Source of the DNA: Parachlorella kessleri | Taxonomy: Eukaryota; Chlorophyta; Trebouxiophyceae; Chlorellales; Chlorellaceae | Length of the DNA: 17,421 nucleotides | Direction of reading: 5' to 3' | NCBI GenBank assembly: GCA_001598975.1 | Contig: BBXU01001150.1 | Coordinates: forward strand, 1-17,421 | Shown here: positions 1 through 9,154 of the stretch, piece by piece | Numbering within the stretch: the first letter of the stretch is position 1 | Layout: each line of letters starts with the position of its first letter | Notes under the pieces: model-generated | Database searches by the model: none | Seen by the model: the letters and a program-made list of their open reading frames with translations, nothing else | What the model was told of the DNA's origin: nothing | Program-made: the position numbers and the translations under genes

Positions 1-87
1 AGCAGGCATTTGCACCCTCCCGGCCGGTCAAAGTTTCCTTGCGCATACATGTATTCTTTGCTTGCAAGCAGTAGCAAGAATACCAGT

Positions 88-113
88 CACTAAGCAACGA
101 CAGCAATGTTGTG
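88..113 (+). repeat. Short dispersed repeat, copy 1
   Basis: This segment, starting cactaagcaac and ending agcaatgttgt, is nearly identical to one at about 5033-5058, differing at two or three positions. Both copies lie in non-coding DNA. The family is not recognised; it could be the remnant of a small non-autonomous element. Confidence 0.5.
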
Positions 114-186
114 CCTCAGCCAGCCATCCCATCAGTCAAATGAAGAGGTGCACAGATCTGACTGGCTCTTCGTTCGCCCCATGTGT

Positions 187-252
187 GGGGGACTCGCGGC
201 AGCATGGTCAGGCGGAGGCGAAAGCTGTTCAACTAGACTTTAAAGCTGACTA
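187..252 (+). repeat. Dispersed repeat, copy 1 (partner at 9707-9776)
   Basis: The core gggggactcgcggcagcatg followed by gtcaggcgg closely matches 9707-9738, with one difference in the first 20 bases. The similarity continues more weakly through ctagact and ctgacta motifs. The partner lies in an early intron of the potassium channel gene. I see no terminal inverted repeats or coding capacity, so the class is unknown. Confidence 0.55.
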
Positions 253-501
253 ACCAGTGTCGTCAAGAATGAAATGCTACAGGCATAATAAAGGATGAAA
301 GTTGTCATTCACTTGCTATCTGTGATGGACACTTATGTTGCGATAGCGCTTTTCCCAAACATCTGGTGTCCTGGCAGCAAAGACTAACCCTAAAATGAAT
401 GAGATCGCGAGTGCTCACGGAGACATGCTCCCCGCTGGAACATGGAGGCACCCTGAGGCAACACTTTTGCATTTCCTGTCTACAGCTGCCAACCTGCACA
501 C

Positions 502-3500
502 CTACCCTGTGTCCCGCCTCCTGCCATGGTTCCTCAAGGCTGCAATGACTGCAGCGGCCCTGCTCTTCCCATCCGGTACTTTCGCCCCAATGCCGTTGTT
601 GCGCTTGAAAAGTCTGCTGGTGCCGCCCTCACTGGCAGCGGCGCCATTCACTGTCTCATCATACTCAAGGGCAGGGCTGCTGGTTGCGCTGCTCCTGTGC
701 CCTGCTGGGCTTCCAGCTCCACTCTGGCTGCCACTGCTGCCTGCCGTGCCATTGCCAGCCCCAGTGGGTGCAATGCCTGCCCCCGCCTGGCCTGCCTTGA
801 CAGAGGCCTTGAAAGCAGCGTACTCCTGCACATGTGGAAATTTGCCTGCAGCTTGCTTGTCTGCTGCTCAGCCATCACTGTGAGGCTCATGGGCCCACCA
901 CTCAATCGCAGGTGGCCCCGTCCACCGCAGAGTCTGCTTCACTCCTTAGCACCAAGTACCGTCCACCCTGCTGTTGTGCAAAGGCAGGATAGAGCAGCAA
1001 GCTGCTCATCGCACACCTTTATATATGTCCATGGCCATTATCCCCCTATTGGCGTGCTTGTGTCTCTCTCAAGGCAGCCAGCCTCGCCAGGGCAGGCCCC
1101 GAGCCCAGTGCTCACCTCCCGTGAAAAGCCCAGCTCCTTACAGAACCCTGCCGGCGACTGCCGGGCCCAGAACAGCTGCTTGCGGTGCACGTCAAGGCCC
1201 TTGAGCTCCATGAAGGCCACCTACAGGCACCTCAGCAGCTGTGAGGCACATTGGTATCCCTTCACTGCCAGTGGTGGACCCCACAACGACGAGGCTGGGA
1301 TGTTGGTGGTCGTCGCCACAACAAATGACCCGACTTTGTTAGGCAGGAGCAGCAACCAGCCACGTCCTGAACCTCTGCATGTCGCACAGCAACAGCACTT
1401 TGAGACAGAAGTTGTTGGTCAGTTTGTAGCCAGACTGTCAAGTCGGGCCCCCCGTCTGTCCCGCCCAACTTAGAGCATGCCCCGAACCCCCAGCCCTCAC
1501 TGCCTTTGCCTATCTCATACGCAGCTCGCCTTACCCGCCTCTGCACCTCGGGCAGCCGCACAAAGCGGCTCTTCAGCAGCGCCAGCCTGTTGCACAGCAG
1601 GTGCCGCGGGTCATGGCCCAGCACCTTCACAAGGTACTCAAGGAGTTCCCAGGAGTGGGGGCTGGACTGCAGACAAAACATGGTGCGCAGATGAGACTGA
1701 TGGGATTCACTCAGGTAGGGCGCTTAAGTTTTCAGTGAGGCTTGAAGCCATGTAAATTGGTAGGTGGACTAAGCATACTTTGCGTGGCTGCTGTACACCA
1801 GCGTGATACCTAGGTACCTTGGAGCCAAGAAGGGCACTATCACACAGTCCCTGACCCATGCTTGCTGCGAACTCCCGCTGCTGAACAGGCGCTGACAAGC
1901 AGCAGGCAGTAAACTGGCCATGAAATTCTACCCGCAACGGGTGCACGCTACATGCAGCATGCGCTAGGTGGCCACCCACCTTTCTGAGAAAGCCAGAGGG
2001 TGTGAACAGGGCGGGCTGTTTTCGTAGTACCGCCCTGATGTCCTCTGGCGAGCAGCCCAGGCCCTTGAGCCGATGCGCCACCTCAGCAAAGACCACCGGG
2101 TTGTACCGTCTATGGTCCCGCAAGCTAGGCGCTTCCTGCGATGATGTGAAACACCCATTCTGGGCCCCAGTAGCTCAGCTGAATAAAACCCAACTCTGTT
2201 GATTCAACCAGGGATAAGAAGGGTAAACTCATTCAGCGATTCTCAAAGCCAGGCACTACATGTCCAAGCAGCCTACCATTAAGCCAGCAAAGTTAGGCCT
2301 GGTCAGACTGTTCCCTTGCTCACACACAAAACAGCATCTATTTGAATTCTGCTCATCCAGGCTTAGCGCTACCCAGCCACCCACAGCACGCCTTGCACCC
2401 TTCGGGCCCATAGCTCCCCAGTCGCTGTTTGAGCTCAGGATTAGACCACCATCTGCATCAAGTCTCCCCAGCAAAGCCCATTCTGAGGCACCCAAGTCTA
2501 TGTAGTGGCCCAAACTCATGCTGGAATAGACCACATGTGTTGTAGCCCCTTGTGTGGCCACACCATTTGAGCCCACCTACGACACTTGCACTACCAATAC
2601 AGTCACTCACCGCCTCCAAGCATGTTGAGAAGGTCACTAGCTGCTTGGTCCACCCACCTTATACAACTCCCGCTTTATTCTCCAACGCCCCCACACAAAG
2701 CCCCTCTTTGACAGAGGTGCCCCACGACCACCCACCTCCAGCAGTCGGACCGCTGCCGGCAGGCCCCCCGCATGCAGCTCCAAGCCTTCAAGCATGTCAC
2801 GTGGGTACCAGCTGCGCCGCTCCCGCTTCCCAGGGTCTAGGTGGCCCCCTGGGCTCTTTTCAGGAACCAGAAGCCGTGAGTGCTGCCGTATGAGGTCGAC
2901 AAGCGGCCGTGGCAAGGCGCCTAGTACTGTTTTGGAAGCGAGGGTACGGTGCCAAGCCTGCATTGCTATCCGAATAGCAAGGAAAGGCGGTTGGTGTATG
3001 GCGGCTGAGGCATGGCAACGTGCACAGCTTGCAGTATTGCGCCCGGCTGGCATGAATTCCAAAGCTGCGCTGCTCGCCGCAGGTCAATGATCGCAAGTAA
3101 GGCAGGCAGCACGGACAGGCCAGTCGTCAGGGCCCGGCCAGGGCCTCACCTTCAGTTCTCGTAAAGTGCGCTGCAGCAGCTGCGGCTGCAAACCCGTCGC
3201 CCACTGCTGCTGCAGGTCCCAGTCTGTCAGCCCTATGGACCGCAGCCACGTCTGCAGCGCTGCAAGCTGCACAGGCGCCCTCCGAGCACCAGACGGCCGT
3301 GCTCCATTGAGCGCTATGGCTCTGCTGAATGGAGCTGAACCTGCTGCTAGGTCAGCCGCTGTTGCTGCTGCTGTTGTTGCAGTGGGTACTATCGAACCTT
3401 CATGTGGACGATGGGTTAAGGTGGCTGCTCCCACAGCTGGTTCGCAGCCAGCGGGCTCTCGCGTCAGAACATCCACCAAGGCACTTAAATACGCCACATG

Positions 3501-3555
3501 AAGGGGTCTGCAGGGCGCCAGCAGCTCCACTGAGCGACTTGAGGGCCGATGCTTG
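502..3555 (-). CDS. mTERF-domain protein (organellar nucleic-acid binding), seven exons or more
   Basis: This gene probably encodes an mTERF-family helical-repeat protein. The family binds mitochondrial or plastid nucleic acid and acts in transcription termination, splicing or expression. Exons inferred on the minus strand are 3555-3150, 2957-2736, 2640-2611 (30-nt microexon), 2135-1980, 1666-1535, 1220-1116 and 825-502, ending in TAG. All internal junctions are phase 0 with GT and AG borders. Supporting sequences include helix-turn-helix units such as GLGCSPEDIRAVLRKQPALF, then LLEYLVKVLGHDPRHLL, and the typical C-terminal unit FCKELGFSREEYAAFK, which is created by joining the last two exons. 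The final exon adds about 90 residues rich in Gly, Ala and Ser with no recognisable fold. The first exon listed needs 2 nt from an upstream exon; a candidate is at 4109-4033. Family assignment is fairly secure. Exact exons, start and target organelle are inferred. Confidence 0.72.
2611..2640 (-). other. Candidate 30-nt microexon of the mTERF gene
   Basis: On the minus strand an AG acceptor (CCAAGCAG) is followed by exactly ten codons, LVTFSTCLEA, then a consensus donor GTGAGT. The segment is phase 0 on both sides and fits between two other phase-0 exons. The peptide resembles the leucine/serine-rich P-x-L-L-x-x-S start of an mTERF repeat. Without it, one helix of the repeat would be missing. 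The polypyrimidine tract is weak. Confidence 0.45.
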
Positions 3556-4032
3556 CTAGAGCAGGGAGAGCAGCTCAGCTGGAAATCTGCTCAGACGTCC
3601 ACTCAGTCTCACCTGACTACGAGTTCTCGAGAAAGACCAGTCAGGTATCTTCGTAGCATGAGACAGTTCACACATGCGCTTGGGTTCCACTCACAACTTA
3701 AGAAGCGTAAAATGCAAGGCAGAGGCCATGGACATGGGATGTAGGTATGGGTGCAGGGTGTCGTTAGATGTGAGGCGACGCAGCTTTGAGGAACAGCATG
3801 CAAAACATGACCCTATTCCTTGGACACTGCCCGAAGAAGACCCGCAAGCTATCTGCTACAGTGTGCGCTTGACAATTGAGTTCGATGTCGCTGAGACCTA
3901 ACGAAACGTGTTTTGGTAAATGCAGGCTGTGGCCTATAGCTGCAGAACGCACAGTGTGGTAGGGCTCTCCATCACTGCCGTGATGCCGTTTATGCGACCG
4001 TGCCAATGAACCCAGCATATAGCAAGACGCAC

Positions 4033-4109
4033 CACCAGCAACGTTGCATGCAAAGTCGTGAAATAAAGAGTTGCTCTTTTCCATAAACGAGTGCTGACAA
4101 GCTCGCCAT
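4033..4109 (-). CDS. Candidate first exon of the mTERF gene (targeting peptide)
   Basis: An ATG at 4109 opens a frame starting MASLSALVYGKEQLFISRL, followed by MQRCW, rich in Ser, Leu, Arg and Cys and poor in acidic residues, as expected of an organellar targeting peptide. A possible donor GTGCGT follows at 4032. It leaves 2 nt, the phase that the mTERF exon at 3555 needs; the joined codon is TGC. This would make the protein about 483 residues. The donor is preceded by TG rather than AG, and the intron would be 477 nt, so this is only a candidate. Confidence 0.3.
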
Positions 4110-4862
4110 TACAACTTGGGTGGTAAGCACGGGGTACCCTAGCAGACCCAGTTAACACCGCCAGTTGACAGCAGGTTTGGCCATACAGACGTCATACAGT
4201 ATACAGAAAAATAACAGAAGACCATCCTTGCTTGTACCCGGCTTCCTCCACCCTAGCCCTGCACATATCTTACGATGCAGCCAGGAAGACACACGCCACC
4301 AGGGCAACCGCAAGACAAGTCAGTGCTGTACAACTGCTAAGTAGCCATCCCCATTCACCAGTCAGAGCGATACCACATGTATCACGCCCAGCTGCCTCAT
4401 CACTGTTGCAGCTCCTCCAGCGCCTCATGCACAGGGGTTGCTAGGCTCGGCTACCGACACCACCCGATTCTGCAATATACCCCAGTAACCAGCAAGAGTG
4501 TCAGTATGATGGGAAACTTGAGAAACAGCACCCAAGGTGAGCAGCGCATGGTCCATCCTGTGTCCTGCTATCTATAGATGCGGGACCAGGCCACACCATT
4601 CCTTGCGGTCCTGCCACGGGACACTGCTACAAGTCAGTTGCACTACTGTTGCAACTACAAGGCCTGCTATGCCCCACCACCACCAGCAATACAACCGCCT
4701 GGGCTGGCCAGTCCTCGCGACTGGGTCACCAGTGCCTGCCAATGTCCCTGCCTGCACGGTGGTCCCTTTCTGCATGGTACCTTTTGGCTACATCCCGGCC
4801 TTGCTCCTCCCCCTCATCTAGCCTACAGCGTACCGCCTGTCTGCTATGGTGCCCAGTCGCTC

Positions 4863-4867
4863 TTACA
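4863..4867 (-). terminator. Possible TGTAA poly(A) signal of the HRPVEK gene
   Basis: TGTAA is the usual polyadenylation signal of Chlamydomonas-type algae. This copy reads on the minus strand about 435 nt downstream of the proposed stop at 5300. A five-base motif occurs often by chance, so the support is positional only. Confidence 0.25.
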
Positions 4868-5032
4868 GCCCAGCCTAACCCACTTCATCCACTGCAACAG
4901 CTAGGCCTGCCCCACCTTGGTGCCAATGTGCTCCTCAGTCCTGCCCATCTCCTGCTCCATGCCTGTTGACCGGGTCTCCACCTGCACATCATGCAAACAC
5001 ACTGAAAGTCAGACAACGTGTGCGCTAGACTG

Positions 5033-5058
5033 CCACTAAGCAACAGCAGCAATGTTGT
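5033..5058 (+). repeat. Short dispersed repeat, copy 2
   Basis: This is near-identical to 88-113 (cactaagcaac, then cagcaatgttgt). It is preceded by gctagactg, a motif that also marks the repeat at 9707-9776. The two short repeats may therefore belong to one decayed element family. Confidence 0.45.
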
Positions 5059-5299
5059 CTTGGCCATCCTTAGTTGGTATAGGTGCGATACTCTCCCGGC
5101 ACTGTGACCTCCCAAAACACAACAACCCTTCACCCATGACCACTAAACACAACTCCAACCCATGCACTTTTCCCCCTCCCTTACTGCGGCTGGAGCTCAC
5201 CCAGATGGCAAAATTTCGTGGACATGCTGCTTTTGCGAAACTCCCGCAGGGCACTGAAATGCTGAGAACATGCCAGTCTCAGCAGCCCTCCCACCCCCC

Positions 5300-6380
5300 T
5301 CATGAGGGATCCGCAGGTGCTCCACCCTGGCTGACTTTGTACCAGGGATACTGGTGGCGCAACCTACATACATACACCATGTCCAAGAGAAAGTGTCTAA
5401 ATCTGACCCTTGTGAGGCCGCCTTCCAAGCTCTCTAGTACTCTACCTAAACCCGCGCCGCGTCTGTTGCCATGGCACACCACACACCACTCACCACGTAC
5501 TCCTTCTCCACGGGCCGGTGCTCCAGGAATCGCTCCCGCTTCTCTATGATGATGTAGCGGTCCTCCACCTGGGGCAAGAGAGAGCGGCACAGGCTGTAAG
5601 AGAATGTTGAAGGCAGCGGTCTCTCGGAGGCAGAATCCTGTGCAAGGCTGGATGTGGGTGCATTGCTTTGCTGGGGTGTCCGCAATCATGTCTGTCGACG
5701 AAGGAAGGTAGAGATGGGGCCAGCATGTCGACCCCTCAGAGCTGCCGGCAAAGCATGGCAAGCACAACGCGCCCCCCCCCCCCCAGGAGCGACGCACCTC
5801 AGTGTAGAACTCCTGCTTGCACACCGTGGGCTGCCCCTGCGTTGTCTTTGCTGCCGGCGCCGCGACAGCGGTGGTGACGGTCTCTGCGGCGGCTGGCCTG
5901 CCGGTCACCGCTGCCTCCTCAAACGCAGCCTGCTCAGTCCTCTGCTCGACTGAGGAGCTGCCATAGGCATGGCTGGCAACCCCAGCGCTGTCCTGGCCCG
6001 CGGCAGTGCCGACAGCGGGGGCGGTGGCGGTGGCTGCACCCGAGTAGCCAGTGGGCTCGTCCGCAAAACGTGTACTGCCGGGGTACTTCTCTGAGTCGGG
6101 GGCAAATGCCTGCAGGGTAAGCGGGATCAGGCTGGGGCCAAGGTAGGGATGTAACGGCTTTCACGAGGGTCAGGTCTGCCCAGCACCACTGCCAGCAACA
6201 GGGGTGAGCCTATCCAGAAACACAGCTCCAGCTTCGCCTGAAGGAACAGGACTGAGCGAGGAGACGCAAATGTACTGCAATACTACTGTTGCATGGCTAA
6301 CGCGCTTCCTGTCCTACCTCGTTCTTCTTCTTGCTCCTGGGCGTCAAGGCCTCCTTGACCTTGTTCACAAGGTTGGACAT
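5300..6380 (-). CDS. Small algal protein with conserved HRPVEK motif; function unknown
   Basis: Exon 1 (6380-6318) starts MSNLVNKVKEALTPR and ends with a Lys-rich stretch and donor GTAGGA. Exon 2 (6109-5798) encodes about 104 residues. It opens with KYPGSTRFADEPTGYS, has an Ala/Thr-rich middle, and ends PTVCKQEFYTE before donor GTGCGT. Exon 3 (5568-5494) reads VEDRYIIIEKRERFLEHRP then VEKEYV, before donor GTGAGT. All three junctions are phase 0 with good acceptors. The pattern of a basic amphipathic start, a low-complexity linker and a charged E-x-R-x-x-x-L-E-H-R-P-V-E-K-x-Y-V block looks like a conserved algal family, but I cannot name a function. No signal peptide or membrane segment is seen. 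The last exon is unresolved. One option splices at CCACCAG near 5355 and stops at 5300 (TGA); others use GTAG near 5369 in different frames. A run of 13 G on the transcript strand lies just inside intron 2. Confidence 0.68.
5772..5784 (+). repeat. C13 homopolymer (G13 on the transcript strand)
   Basis: Thirteen consecutive C lie inside intron 2 of the minus-strand HRPVEK gene, 12 nt after the donor at 5797. On the pre-mRNA this is a G run next to the 5' splice site. Length variation or sequencing error is likely here. Confidence 0.9.
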
Positions 6381-7374
6381 GCTGGCTGATCGATGCTGTG
6401 CGTGAGAGTAAACGCACAAAACAAGTGTGACGGTTCCGTATGTGAAGGAGCCACCCCTTGGCACCCCAACACAGGCCCGTTGGAAGCTCGCTGAAGTCGC
6501 GTAGAAGTCACGGAGTCACTGGAATTTCCCTGTGTGACACAGGGTGCTAACCCGCAGCATACCGTGAGAACGGACGATCTATTCCAGGACGTCTCGCTGC
6601 GATTTTACAAATGAAGCAGCAACCACAGCCTTGCGACCTGGAGGCATGGCGCTGGCGCCTAGGCTGCCATGTCATGCAGCGCCCGGGGAATGGAGCGCCC
6701 CCAAGATGCACCCTGACGCTGCAAGAGCCTGTTAGTACTCACAACCCAGTGTGCGTGAATGTGGCTAAGGGAGCGCCTTGGGACACGTGTCCACAAGGAG
6801 CAGCCGTCCAACATCAACGGTCATGACCACAACACCACATGGCAAGGCCTCCATGGTAGCCAGGTTACAACCCAGAGGGTCAACCAAGAAAATCTAGCTG
6901 CCACAAGCCTAGCTCAGGTTACACACCATGACCACGAAAGGTACACCTCAAATTTGGATGCTTGAGAGAGCGCCCTCGAGCACAACGATAGCAATGAGCC
7001 CGACCTGGCAGCAAGCTTGCCTGCCCCATAATCCACCAAAGCGGATATACAGCGCAGCCGCCACACTGGTGATACTTCAGTGCACACCTCAGAAACAACT
7101 TATTATGACACACCCCTGCAACTTAGCTCAGCTGCACCACCGACTTGCCTAGATGCATCACAAATGAAATGCCACCACCACTGCTGTACAGGTACCTGCA
7201 CCCCACTGTTTTGGTGCGCCAGCCTACAGGATTCATTCCAGGGTGGACTTCCAAGCCCTTGCAGTAGCCAGATAGCCTCACAGGCATAGGCCCCAAGCTG
7301 CTTTCCGCAAACCAACCTCCAGCCAGTCCAGGAATGTAACAATAGATCACACGGCAGTGACATCCCCCGCCGGG
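6381..7374. other. Intergenic between two minus-strand genes
   Basis: No coding exon was recognised on either strand. It should contain the 3' UTR of the gene ending at 7375 and the promoter of the gene starting at 6380. Minus-strand TGTAA motifs (TTACA on plus) occur at 6919-6923, 6865-6869 and 6605-6609. Short open frames on both strands have no recognisable features. Confidence 0.45.
6919..6923 (-). terminator. Possible TGTAA poly(A) signal of the 8808-7375 gene
   Basis: This is the first minus-strand TGTAA noticed after the stop codon, about 450 nt away, a normal algal 3' UTR length. A second copy follows at 6869-6865. The assignment is by position only. Confidence 0.3.
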
Positions 7375-8808
7375 TCACCGGTCGTCTCGGTCCTGCAGGT
7401 GGCTGCTGTCCAGGCGGTACAGCTCTTCAAGGAAGGTGTTGTACAGGAACCTGCAGCAGACCCAAGCACGCCTCACCCGCACCTCTACTTGCAAGCTCAT
7501 GCGGCGGGCAAACCAGGAAGCGGCCACCAGCTGCCGTTACCCTGGCAAGCACGCATCCCATGTGCCACAATACAAGCTACGTAACGGCGTGCATCATGCT
7601 ACGCAGCACCCACGCGCGCTGAGGGTCGCTTCAGCCCATCCTGAAGCAAGTGAACAGCATGCAGCATAACCAAGCGCATCAGAAGGGTCTTTTGGACAAC
7701 ACTGAGCGAAGGTATAGAGGACACCCGTCCAGATTGGGGGGTCATAATGTGACAAACAGTGGCAGTGTGCACCACGCCAGAAGCTACAGCCATGATATTA
7801 GCGGAAAATACCTCCCGGTGTGCTGCACTTCTAAGCGTGCATGCTCTCGCTCGTACCGCCCCCTCACAAGCTTGAACTGCATCACCACGCTCTGCACGGG
7901 ACCACACTACACAGGATGTTACACACGACAACATATACCACCAGCGGCCCCTAAATGGTCGGCCTTGAAATGCTACAAATCCTCCATTGGCACCTTCAGC
8001 CATAAAGCATGAACAACAGGCACGCTTGCATGAACAAGCAGTGGCCCACCTGGCAACTGTCACCTACATCTAAAACGGTTCACACACCCATACCTGCACA
8101 ACGTAGCTGCTGCCCTCCACCTCTATCTCGTCCCCATTATGTGTAGTCTGCAACGAAGGTGGGCACGACAACCCACCTCGTGAGTTTACCACGGTCACAC
8201 AAGGCGATGAACGCTGTGTGGCATGGCTGTGTTCCTAAAACATGAGTGAGGCCGGCGGGTTCATCCAGCAGAGACAGCTCAGCTGCCCTCTGCAAGCCTT
8301 ACACACACGCCTCGCGTGATGGTGTACACATACACACCAACAGGCTCCCAGTCGTGCCAACCCTGTCGCTTGCCCCCACTGTGCCAGTGCACACTGTACA
8401 ACTGACTCACCGGCGGTAAGGCATGTATGCCCAGAGACCGCTTGGGTGGGCTGATGTCCTGAACCTCAAACAGTCCAGGTGCCCGAGCCTTCTTGTTGTG
8501 CTTCCCTCGCCTGCCTGGCCCTGACGAGCCGCTGCTGCTGCTGCCTCGGTGCTGCAGGGAGAAGAAAGGCCGGGATACTGCGCTGAGGAAGGGCAGTGGG
8601 GAAGACGTGGCCTAGCCACCTGGCTGCCAGTCGGTGGTCTGTGGTCTGGGACATGGTCCGAGCAGCTTAACAGAGAATTACGTCCCAGGAGCTCGCTACT
8701 GACCTCAGAAAGCGCTGATATACGTCGTATCGGCGTATCTTGCCTCCTTTGTGCTGCGGGTGCAGCTAGAAAAGGCGCTCGCGACACTGTCAAGAGCGAC
8801 ACAGTCAT
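7375..8808 (-). CDS. Conserved plant/algal plastid-type protein of unknown function, five exons
   Basis: The model has exons 8808-8704, 8551-8411, 8147-8094, 7891-7812 and 7450-7375, giving 151 residues and a TGA stop. Every junction keeps phase and has GT and AG borders (GTCAGT, GTGAGT, GTATGG, GTATTT). Exon 1, starting MTVSLLTVSRAPFLAAPAAQ, is rich in Ser, Ala and Arg with no acidic residue until its last codon, as in a chloroplast transit peptide. The mature part is compact and ordered. It has FEVQDISPP, then KRSLGIHALPP joined to TTHNGDEIEVEGSSYVVQ, then MQFKLVRGRYEREHARLEVQ, and ends FLYNTFLEELYRL. The G-D-E-I-E-V-x-G and R-L-E-V-Q-x-T-x-R blocks look like a small beta-rich domain conserved from algae to land plants. 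I recall such proteins as uncharacterised and do not assign a function. The gene is divergent from the potassium channel gene. Confidence 0.78.
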
Positions 8809-9154
8809 GGTAAAGCCACTCCCACGCACGACAGCTGTTACCAATTGAACATGGAATTCGCCTTTCAGTTCTTATGTTCTCGTACATCTGTGTATCCAAC
8901 GCTGTGCTGCATGCTGGCAACCTGACTTTGGAAGGCGGGAACGTCACCTAGGACAGGTTCGATAGTTACAGAAGCCCTTTGGGACCTTGCTATGACGAGC
9001 CTCTCTGTTCATCTGGGTTCGTGCTTCCCACTTTGCTCCTCGCGTACAAATGTTGCTTATATTGTTGGGGACGTTTCGCTGTATGTAGGCATGCCTCGTC
9101 TTCAGGACTTTGTCACGTTGTTCTATGTTGCCAGCTCACCTGCCACACAATAAT
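8809..9154. promoter_or_regulatory. Shared divergent promoter region
   Basis: This stretch of about 346 bp separates the ATG of the minus-strand gene (8808) from the ATG of the channel gene (9155). Both 5' UTRs and promoters must fit here unless non-coding first exons are missed. It is visibly less GC-rich than the exons on either side. An ACGTCA motif lies at about 8940-8945. No TATA box is convincing. Confidence 0.45.
9091..9153 (+). other. Upstream ORF ending 1 nt before the channel start codon
   Basis: ATG at 9091 opens a 20-codon frame, MPRLQDFVTLFYVASSPATQ, ending with TAA at 9151-9153. The proposed channel ATG starts at 9155 in another frame. If this is transcribed leader, ribosomes would meet the small frame first and would need reinitiation or leaky scanning to make the channel. 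It could instead lie upstream of the transcription start or inside a 5' intron. Confidence 0.35.

Larger units (their letters stand above)
1..501. other. Gene-free left flank (3' side of mTERF gene)
   Basis: No coding exon with splice-site support was found on either strand. The stretch lies downstream of the stop codon of the minus-strand mTERF gene and should include its 3' UTR. I saw no TGTAA signal in the minus orientation here. Two short segments (about 88-113 and 187-252) have similar copies elsewhere in the window and are listed as repeats. Confidence 0.5.
4110..5299. other. Intergenic: upstream of mTERF gene, downstream of the HRPVEK gene
   Basis: No coding exon with splice support was found. 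The part next to 4110 should hold the mTERF promoter or 5' UTR, and the part near 5299 the 3' UTR of the upstream minus-strand gene. A minus-strand TGTAA (TTACA on plus, 4863-4867) lies about 435 nt past that gene's proposed stop. A short dispersed repeat is at about 5033-5058. The short open frames on both strands show no family features. Confidence 0.45.

Noticed and set aside
526..1473. 315-codon open frame on the plus strand
   Set aside because: It lies opposite two mTERF exons and the introns between them. Its translation has no family features, while the minus strand gives clear mTERF repeats.
2256..2576. Minus-strand frame as an additional mTERF exon
   Set aside because: No acceptor and donor pair keeps phase with the neighbouring exons, and the peptide has no mTERF pattern.
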